NCBI GenBank assembly: GCA_903865465.1
Contig: CAIPJU010000070.1
Coordinates: 1-7,534, forward strand
DNA from: an uncultured Bacteroidota bacterium
Lineage (GTDB): Bacteria > Bacteroidota > Bacteroidia > Bacteroidales > VadinHA17
Direction: 5' to 3'
DNA length: 7,534 nucleotides
Under the pieces are notes generated by a model. The model ran no database searches and was not told the DNA's origin. It saw only the letters and a list, made by a program, of their open reading frames with translations. Made by a program: the position numbers and the translations under genes. Shown here piece by piece: positions 1-5,444 of the stretch. Numbering within the stretch: position 1 is the first letter of the stretch; every line of letters begins with the position of its first letter.

Positions 1-7
1 ATAAACT

Positions 8-877
8 ATGTCAAAAACTGCGCATTTCCTGTTTATTTCACTTTTGATCCTTGTTGTTTTGATAACCTTTATGTTCTTATTTATTAACGGACTTAACTAT
101 TATAAAACTGATCTTGGAGAACGATTTTATCATCCCCTGCATGAATCCCTAAAGCCAAGCGGCAGTGTCGGACACGGGCTTGGGATAGTGGGATCGTTTC
201 TGATGATTACCGGAATGGGAACCTACATGGCACGCAAGAGGTACCGTATATTTTCACGACTTGGATTATTAAAACACTGGCTGGAAGTGCATATCTTTCT
301 CTGCACCCTCGGCCCGCTCCTTATAATTTTTCATACCGCCCTGAAATTCGGAGGGCTGGTAGCTATCAGCTTCTGGAGCATGGTAGCAGTATTTATGAGT
401 GGCATTATAGGCCGTTTCATTTATATTCAGATTCCTCATACGAAAGAAGGCAGAGAGCTAACACAGAATGAAATAAGGGAAATTAGGGGTGATGTTGCGG
501 TTACGATCAGGAATAACTACAATCTTAATGAGGAGTGTTTCAGCCTAATTTCCAATTCAGTTAAAAGAAGAGTCGGCCTGTATGAAAGCAACCTCTTAAA
601 AAGTATTATTAAAAGTGCAGCCCGCGACAGGAAGAAAATCCGAGAAATAAGGGAAGAACTGATATTTGAAAATATTCCCAGGAAAGAAATAATAACAATT
701 ATCGGGTTTATAAAAGATGACCTTAAACTAAACAGAAAAATTGATCGTCTCAGCCTGATGCAGGAATTATTCAAATACTGGCATGTTGCACATCTCCCTT
801 TCGCCCTGGTTATGATTATTATTATGGTCATCCATGTTGCTATTACCGTTCTCTTTGGTTACCGATGGATTTTCTGA
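8..877 (+). CDS. Five-helix membrane protein, putative di-haem cytochrome b-like transmembrane electron-transfer subunit
   Basis: The 289-residue product has hydrophobic segments near residues 7-28, 54-74, 90-112, 117-141 and 262-283. Basic stretches after helix 2 (ARKRYR) and helix 4 place those loops in the cytoplasm, so the C-terminus is periplasmic. Helix 3 carries H95 and H109 and helix 5 carries H262 and H276, both pairs 14 residues apart; the spacing and topology fit two stacked b-type haems, as in ferric-reductase/NADPH-oxidase membrane domains. H56 in helix 2 is a spare candidate ligand. A charged cytoplasmic insert of about 112 residues (144-255) separates helices 4 and 5 and could dock the flavoprotein encoded next. 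I recall similar proteins beside multihaem cytochrome genes, usually annotated as hypothetical. The ATG at 8 is the first in frame; only seven bases precede it, so the promoter lies outside, and a TAA at 2-4 may end an upstream gene. The membrane protein call is firm; haem binding is inferred. Confidence 0.75.
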   Translation: MSKTAHFLFISLLILVVLITFMFLFINGLNYYKTDLGERFYHPLHESLKPSGSVGHGLGIVGSFLMITGMGTYMARKRYRIFSRLGLLKHWLEVHIFLCTLGPLLIIFHTALKFGGLVAISFWSMVAVFMSGIIGRFIYIQIPHTKEGRELTQNEIREIRGDVAVTIRNNYNLNEECFSLISNSVKRRVGLYESNLLKSIIKSAARDRKKIREIREELIFENIPRKEIITIIGFIKDDLKLNRKIDRLSLMQELFKYWHVAHLPFALVMIIIMVIHVAITVLFGYRWIF

Positions 878-878
878 T

Positions 879-2210
879 ATGGAAACGACGTTAGAAAATA
901 TTATAATTTATTCCTCTGCTATTTTACTATGTATTGCGGTAATTGCCATTTATCTCAGGAAGAAGGGGCGTGAATCGAGGCGGGTAGAGGAAAAAATAGC
1001 AGAAGCTAAAGCTGCTGGACTTCATGAGCCTGTTTCACTTCACCCTTATGTTGATGTTAATAGTTGCATCCAGACCGGTGCCTGTATTTCAGCCTGTCCT
1101 GAACATGATATCCTTGGAATAAGAAACGGTAAGGCAACTATAATAAATGCCTCCCTCTGCATAGGCCATGGAGCCTGTTTCCTTGCCTGCCCTACCGAGG
1201 CAATCAGCCTGAGGCTCGGAACTGAGAAGAGAGGGGTGGATCTTCCTCATATCAACAGGAATTTTGAGACAAATGTCCCCGGAATTTTTATTGCAGGCGA
1301 GTTAGGGGGAATGGGACTCATTAAGAATGCCGTTGAACAGGGAAGGCAGGCTTCCGAAAACATTTCAAAGTCGATCAAAAGGCCCCATGATGCTTCATAT
1401 GACCTGATAATTGTCGGAGCTGGCCCGGCGGGGATTTCTGCGGCTCTTACGGCAAAGAAAAACGGTCTCAAATTCCTGGTGCTCGATCAGGATACTTTGG
1501 GTGGTACCGTATTTACTTTCCCCCGGAAAAAGATAGTGATGACTTCACCCATGGACCTTCCTCTTTATGGCAAAATAAAACTCTTCGAAACGACAAAGAC
1601 CGAGCTTCTTGATTTATGGGAAACTGTCCTTACAAAAAATCATATTACTATCAATGAGAATTCAAAAGTTGAAGCAGTCGATGCAATAAATGGAATTTTC
1701 AATGTAAAGGTTGAAAATGGGACTGTTTATAACGGCGCCTCAGTATTATTGGCAATCGGTAGGAGGGGAACTCCGCGCAAACTGAATGTCCCGGGTGAAC
1801 TTAAGGAGAAAGTTGCCTACAGGCTGCTCGAACCGGAGGATGTTTTAAACAAAGATGTTCTTGTCGTGGGGGGAGGCGATTCAGCCGTGGAATCTGCTCT
1901 CTTGCTGGCTGATGCCAACAGGGTTACATTATCTTATAGAGGTGCTTTCTTCAACAGGATCAAACCCGACAACAATATTGCTCTGACAAATGCCGTTTCT
2001 GAAGGGAAAGTTGATATAAAATATAATTCAAAAGTAGTTTCAATCGAGGACAATATTATTACCCTGTCAACTGAAGGTGCTAGCAAAACAGAGCATTTAA
2101 AAAATGACCTGATTTATATTTTTGCAGGGGGTGAACTGCCCTCTCAATTCCTTGGGAAAGCAGGAATTAAAATTACTACAAAGTTCGGCGAAACTGTTAT
2201 GAAGCATTGA
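879..2210 (+). CDS. Membrane-anchored FAD/NAD(P)H oxidoreductase with degenerate double Fe-S domain
   Basis: The 443-residue protein starts with one membrane helix (about 7-26) followed by RKKGR, putting the catalytic part in the cytoplasm. A ferredoxin-like region (57-111) has two cysteine motifs, C63-x5-C69-x3-C73-P and C94-x5-C100-x3-C104-P. The cysteine normally third after the first one is T66 in one and H97 in the other. Residues 119-162 look like the C-terminal FAD-closing segment of thioredoxin-reductase-type enzymes (VPGIFIAGE, 133-141), yet lie before the FAD Rossmann motif GAGPAG (180-185). Then come LGGT (207-210), AIGRRGTPRKL (292-302) and the NAD(P)H Rossmann motif GGGDSAVE (331-338), with Y353, R354 and R360 as possible phosphate contacts. 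No CxxC redox pair is present, so it is not a thioredoxin reductase; the core resembles the YpdA/Bdr-like branch. It probably passes electrons between NAD(P)H and the preceding b-type subunit. I chose the ATG at 879, one base after the upstream stop, over the in-frame ATG at 834, which would overlap by 44 bases and spoil the anchor. Confidence 0.85.
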   Translation: METTLENIIIYSSAILLCIAVIAIYLRKKGRESRRVEEKIAEAKAAGLHEPVSLHPYVDVNSCIQTGACISACPEHDILGIRNGKATIINASLCIGHGACFLACPTEAISLRLGTEKRGVDLPHINRNFETNVPGIFIAGELGGMGLIKNAVEQGRQASENISKSIKRPHDASYDLIIVGAGPAGISAALTAKKNGLKFLVLDQDTLGGTVFTFPRKKIVMTSPMDLPLYGKIKLFETTKTELLDLWETVLTKNHITINENSKVEAVDAINGIFNVKVENGTVYNGASVLLAIGRRGTPRKLNVPGELKEKVAYRLLEPEDVLNKDVLVVGGGDSAVESALLLADANRVTLSYRGAFFNRIKPDNNIALTNAVSEGKVDIKYNSKVVSIEDNIITLSTEGASKTEHLKNDLIYIFAGGELPSQFLGKAGIKITTKFGETVMKH

Positions 2211-3794
2211 ATGAAGAACTATATTGCTATATTATGCTTTATTTCCTTAAGCAATACCCTGTTTGGTCAGCTTTCACCGGGTGAGCTATCAACTCCCCAT
2301 TCAAAGCTGGAAGGCTTGTCGAACTGTACTAAATGTCATGTTCTTGGTAATAAGGTTTCATCAGACAAATGTCTTGATTGCCACAAGGAACTACTGACCA
2401 GAATAAATCAGAATTCAGGATATCATTCCTCTGCCACTGTAAAAGAAAAACAATGTTTTAACTGCCACAGTGAACATCACGGCAGGAGCTTCCGTCTTGT
2501 CAGCCTTAATATTAAATCATTCAATCACACTCTGACTGGTTACACTCTTTCAGTTCCACATTCAAAAAAAGAATGTACCGACTGCCATAGTATAAAACAT
2601 ATAAAGGATGAATTGCTAAAGGGGAAAGCAGGTACATATCTTGGATTAAACAGGGAGTGTCTTTCATGCCATGAGGATTACCACAGGAGCTCACTTTCAG
2701 GGGAGTGTCTTAAATGTCATAATCCCGATTATTTCAAACCGGCTCCTTCATTCAGCCATACAAATGCCAGGTTTCAGTTAAAAGGAAAGCATGGGAATGT
2801 TGCATGCGAAAAATGTCACAGGATTACTGTCAATAACGGGAAAAAGTTCCAGGAATTCAAGAGTTTAAAATTTGGGGCATGTACCGATTGCCATAAAGAT
2901 CCCCACCAGAATAAATTCGGGCAGGATTGTGCAAGGTGCCATAATGAAGAGTCATTCCTTTCAGTAAAAGCTATAAAAGGTTTTGACCACAGCCGGACTA
3001 AGTTTCCTCTTGAGGGAAAACATTTATCAATTTCATGCACGGTGTGTCATAAGACAAAGTATACCGATCCGATCAGGCATGACAAATGCAACGACTGTCA
3101 TTCTGATTATCATAAAAAACAATTTGCAGTGAATGGGGTATCTCCCGATTGTTCGTTATGTCATAATGTCAAAGGATTCAGCTCTTTCGTCTATACTTTC
3201 GAGCAGCATAACCAGGGCGCTTTCCCGTTGAAAGGAAGTCATCTGGCTGTTCCGTGCATTGAATGCCACAAAAGTGAAAAGGAATGGAGTTTCAGGAATA
3301 TAGGGAAAAGATGCAAAGACTGTCATAAGGATATCCATTTGAATTTTATTCCGCTGAAATATTATCCCAACGGGGAGTGCAAAAATTGCCATGATGAATC
3401 AGCATGGTCAGCAGTAAATTTCGACCATTCCAAGACATCATTCCTATTGACAGGTGCACATGAAAAGCAATCGTGCAGGCTATGTCATTTCAGGGAAGAT
3501 AAAGCGAATAATCCTGTGCAGAAGTTTTCAGGACTACCGGTGAGATGCTTTGATTGTCACTCTGATATTCATAACCGTCAGTTTGAAAAGAAAGGCATTA
3601 CCGAGTGTTCAACCTGCCATTCAAGCAAAGAGTGGAAACCGACTCTTTTCAATCACGATAATGCTGCCTTTAAACTCGACGGAAAACATGTAAATGTCCC
3701 CTGTATAAAATGTCATAAGCCAGTAAAGGAAGGTTCAGTTTATTACACAAAGTATAAACTAAATTTATTCACATGCGAATCTTGTCATTCCTGA
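2211..3794 (+). CDS. Exported 20-haem c-type cytochrome
   Basis: The 527-residue protein begins with a signal peptide (residues 1-19, probable cut before Q20) and contains 20 CxxCH haem c attachment motifs between C39 and H526. Six copies of a module reading F-x-H, six to eight residues, then a G-x-H-like element and C-x2-CH begin near residues 104, 181, 258, 330, 404 and 480, a regular period of 72-77 residues with about three haems each. The conserved histidines in F-x-H and G-x-H are likely distal ligands, giving low-potential bis-His haems. Most modules also contain CxxCH-x-D-x-H. It should be a periplasmic electron wire and needs the cytochrome c maturation system, not encoded here. Its ATG follows the stop of the flavoprotein gene with no gap, and its last haem motif lies one residue from the C-terminus, inside the overlap with the next gene. 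No CxxCH looks degraded. It is not an NrfA, DMSO-reductase partner or MtrC-like decahaem protein that I recognise. Confidence 0.92.
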   Translation: MKNYIAILCFISLSNTLFGQLSPGELSTPHSKLEGLSNCTKCHVLGNKVSSDKCLDCHKELLTRINQNSGYHSSATVKEKQCFNCHSEHHGRSFRLVSLNIKSFNHTLTGYTLSVPHSKKECTDCHSIKHIKDELLKGKAGTYLGLNRECLSCHEDYHRSSLSGECLKCHNPDYFKPAPSFSHTNARFQLKGKHGNVACEKCHRITVNNGKKFQEFKSLKFGACTDCHKDPHQNKFGQDCARCHNEESFLSVKAIKGFDHSRTKFPLEGKHLSISCTVCHKTKYTDPIRHDKCNDCHSDYHKKQFAVNGVSPDCSLCHNVKGFSSFVYTFEQHNQGAFPLKGSHLAVPCIECHKSEKEWSFRNIGKRCKDCHKDIHLNFIPLKYYPNGECKNCHDESAWSAVNFDHSKTSFLLTGAHEKQSCRLCHFREDKANNPVQKFSGLPVRCFDCHSDIHNRQFEKKGITECSTCHSSKEWKPTLFNHDNAAFKLDGKHVNVPCIKCHKPVKEGSVYYTKYKLNLFTCESCHS

Positions 3795-4900
3795 TTATTC
3801 TGCTATTCATGTCATTCATGAATCAGCAAACCAAGTCGCCCCATGGAGCTGACTTCAGAATAAGCTGCAGTACATGTCACAGTTCCAAAGGCTGGTTTCT
3901 CGACAGGGAGATTTACTCCTTCGATCACAACAAGACAGCCATGAAGCTGAAAGGCCAACACTCAGGGCTTGATTGCAGGCAATGCCACAAAACACTAATC
4001 TTTTCGGAAGCCAGATCAAACTGCTTCGATTGTCACAGCGACATTCACCAGGGTACAACAGGAGGCGATTGCAGCCGCTGCCATTCCTCTGAATCATGGC
4101 TCGTGAGCAATATTATTGATATTCACAACTTATCCAGGTTTCCCCTGCTTGGCGCTCACAGAACTGCCGACTGCATCCAGTGTCATAAATCCGAAAGTCT
4201 TGTCCGCTTTGATGTTGCAGGAATAAACTGCATTGATTGTCACAGGCAGGACTACCTGGCAACTACCAATCCCGATCACCAGAAATCCGGAATTTCACAG
4301 GATTGTGAAGGCTGCCATAAAGTAAATTCATTCGGGTGGACAGGAACTGCTTTTAACCACGATATTTTCCCGCTTCAGCTGGGCCACTCTTCACTCGCAT
4401 GCAGTGCCTGTCACAAACCGGGAAGTTACGCAGGTTTATCATCGGCCTGTTACTCCTGCCATCAAAATGATTTTACCGGCACTACCAATCCTAACCATGT
4501 AACTTCGCAGTTTTCACAGGTTTGCAGCTTTTGCCATTCCCTTGCCCCAGGATGGAAACCTGCCAGTTTTGATCATAGCAAATTTCCCCTTGTGTTGGGA
4601 CATTCTATTCCTGCCTGTGCAGATTGCCACAAGGGAGGAAATTACACCACTGCTATAGCTGCCATAAATCGAATTATGATACCTCGACTGATCCAAATCA
4701 TAATCTGGCAGGCTTTTCAACCGCATGTTCAACATGTCATACTCTCAATATCGGATGGAAACCGGCGACCTTTAATCACAGCAAATTTCCCCTTACACTC
4801 GGCCATTCTATACCAACATGCACAGATTGTCACAAGGGCATCGGGAATTATGCATCCACCCCAACCGATTGTTATGCCTGTCACCAGGCTAACTATGTAG
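3773..4900 (+). CDS. Multihaem c-type cytochrome, N-terminal part (11 haems) before a frameshift
   Basis: Read as given, this frame encodes 375 residues, but only the first 293 are authentic. They hold a hydrophobic signal or anchor segment (3-16, without a clear AxA cleavage site) and 11 CxxCH motifs from C32 to about residue 289. The F-x-H / G-x-H / CxxCH module of the preceding gene recurs, with F50, the H118 region, F194 and F266 marking copies. After base 4650 the frame leaves the repeat pattern and gives about 80 residues with no CxxCH, ending at a TAG (4898-4900); the expected protein resumes in another frame at 4651. If the sequence is correct, the product is an 11-haem protein with a nonsense tail. 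If not, this is the first half of a single protein of about 558 residues and 22 haems ending at 5436. The ATG at 3773 overlaps the previous gene by 22 bases and is the only start that gives a full signal peptide. Confidence 0.8.
   Translation: MRILSFLIILLFMSFMNQQTKSPHGADFRISCSTCHSSKGWFLDREIYSFDHNKTAMKLKGQHSGLDCRQCHKTLIFSEARSNCFDCHSDIHQGTTGGDCSRCHSSESWLVSNIIDIHNLSRFPLLGAHRTADCIQCHKSESLVRFDVAGINCIDCHRQDYLATTNPDHQKSGISQDCEGCHKVNSFGWTGTAFNHDIFPLQLGHSSLACSACHKPGSYAGLSSACYSCHQNDFTGTTNPNHVTSQFSQVCSFCHSLAPGWKPASFDHSKFPLVLGHSIPACADCHKGGNYTTAIAAINRIMIPRLIQIIIWQAFQPHVQHVILSISDGNRRPLITANFPLHSAILYQHAQIVTRASGIMHPPQPIVMPVTRLTM
3774..3827 (+). repeat. 27-base imperfect duplication at the overlap of the two cytochrome genes
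   Basis: Bases 3774-3800 and 3801-3827 match at 19 of 27 positions, sharing the core TGTCATTC. In the frame of the 20-haem gene the first copy encodes the terminal CESCHS and stop, and the second encodes CYSCHS and another TGA. In the frame of the next gene the same bases encode its signal-peptide core (ILSF then FMSF). The similarity is modest and could be partly chance. Confidence 0.45.
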
Positions 4901-5100
4901 CGGCGAATAATCCAAATCATGTTACAGCAGGTTTTCCAACCGTTTGTCTTACATGTCATACTACAAACCCCGGATGGACCCCTGCAACTTACGATCACAG
5001 CAAATTTCCGCTTACACTCGGACATGCTGCTGTTACCTGCAATGCCTGCCACACAAATGGAAATTACTCTGCTATATCCACCGATTGCTATACCTGCCAT
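4229..5100 (+). repeat. Tandem coding repeats of about 216 bases in the 22-haem cytochrome gene
   Basis: Equivalent CxxCH cysteine codons begin at 4229, 4448, 4651, 4870 and 5086, giving spacings of 219, 203, 219 and 216 bases. Each unit encodes about 72 residues and three haem motifs. The later units are similar in DNA as well as protein: the string AGCAAATTTCC recurs at 4577, 4780 and 4999, followed by near-identical bases encoding FPLTLGH. The first unit is more divergent. A looser 207-base unit begins at 4022. The pattern indicates recent duplication of the central units and makes the locus prone to slippage and to short-read misassembly. Confidence 0.85.
4646..4653 (+). other. Frameshift junction, apparent 13-base loss inside a tandem repeat
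   Basis: The upstream frame reads GGNYTT through 4651 and the downstream frame begins CYSCH at 4651. In the sister repeats six residues (18 bases) lie between the tyrosine and the CYxCH cysteine; here only five bases lie between TAC (4643-4645) and TGC (4651). The distance to the equivalent cysteine of the previous repeat is 203 bases, against 216 or 219 for the others. No homopolymer run, slippery heptamer or obvious stimulator is present, so programmed frameshifting is unlikely. Confidence 0.8.
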
Positions 5101-5436
5101 AAAACTGATTATACCAACACTGCCAATCCTTCCCATTCCGTTCTGGCCTTCTCTACCGTTTGTACACAATGCCACACGACCAATCCTGGCTGGCAGCCTG
5201 CAACTTACGCTCAGCACGACAGCCAGTTCTTCCCTATCTATTCAGGGCGACACAACGGAGCATGGACAACCTGCGCTGATTGTCACGATAACGCTTCCTC
5301 ATATGCCTCTTTTACCTGTATCTCGTGTCATACCCACAACAAAACGGATATGGATAATGCGCACCAGGGCCGGACAGGATATTCATATACAAGCACAGCC
5401 TGCCTGAACTGTCATCCCCGGGGGACAACCAATTGA
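4651..5436 (+). CDS. Multihaem c-type cytochrome, C-terminal part (11 haems) after the frameshift
   Basis: This is the displaced continuation of the gene starting at 3773: 261 residues with 11 intact CxxCH motifs and no stop before 5434-5436. It holds two more copies of the 72-73-residue repeat (CYxCH, NPNH-like turn, CxxCH, GWxPATF/Y-x-H, FPLTLGH, CxxCH) and a distinct tail with four haems, ending in an HxxxxGYxYxSxxCxxCHP-like element at the C-terminus. There is no credible start of its own: the open frame reaches back to a TTG at 4624, but codons before 4651 do not match the repeat and no signal peptide would be present, so a separately translated product could not be exported or receive haem. 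The intact haem motifs and lack of further damage mean that the frameshift is very recent, or a sequencing or assembly error. Restored, the whole protein would be a 22-haem cytochrome acting with the 20-haem one and the barrel encoded downstream. Confidence 0.75.
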   Translation, partial: CYSCHKSNYDTSTDPNHNLAGFSTACSTCHTLNIGWKPATFNHSKFPLTLGHSIPTCTDCHKGIGNYASTPTDCYACHQANYVAANNPNHVTAGFPTVCLTCHTTNPGWTPATYDHSKFPLTLGHAAVTCNACHTNGNYSAISTDCYTCHKTDYTNTANPSHSVLAFSTVCTQCHTTNPGWQPATYAQHDSQFFPIYSGRHNGAWTTCADCHDNASSYASFTCISCHTHNKTDMDNAHQGRTGYSYTSTACLNCHPRGTTN

Positions 5437-5444
5437 AACAAGAA

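Noticed and set aside
517..831. Minus-strand open frame inside the first gene
   Set aside because: It is a low-complexity translation (I, S, R, L rich) opposite a membrane protein, with no promoter or family resemblance.
834..878. In-frame ATG at 834 as the start of the flavoprotein gene
   Set aside because: It would overlap the upstream gene by 44 bases and add 15 residues before the anchor helix; the ATG at 879, directly after the upstream stop, fits the tight coupling seen at the next junction.
3792..3821. Stop-codon readthrough or selenocysteine at the TGA ending the 20-haem gene, since a CxxCH follows in frame
   Set aside because: A second TGA follows nine codons later, no SECIS-like hairpin is apparent, and the bases are already used by the signal peptide of the next gene.
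4624..4650. TTG at 4624 as an independent start for the second half of the 22-haem cytochrome
   Set aside because: The codons before 4651 do not match the repeat, no signal peptide would result, and an unexported multihaem protein cannot receive haem c. A frameshift explains the region better.
4729..5407. Long open frames on the minus strand (4729-5217) and in the third plus frame (4919-5407) within the haem repeats
   Set aside because: They are by-products of the repetitive cytochrome codons, contain no recognisable domain, and overlap a frame with regular CxxCH motifs.
5433..5444. TTG at 5433 as the start of the barrel gene
   Set aside because: It overlaps the stop of the cytochrome gene and adds MKQE before a signal peptide that is already complete from the ATG at 5445.
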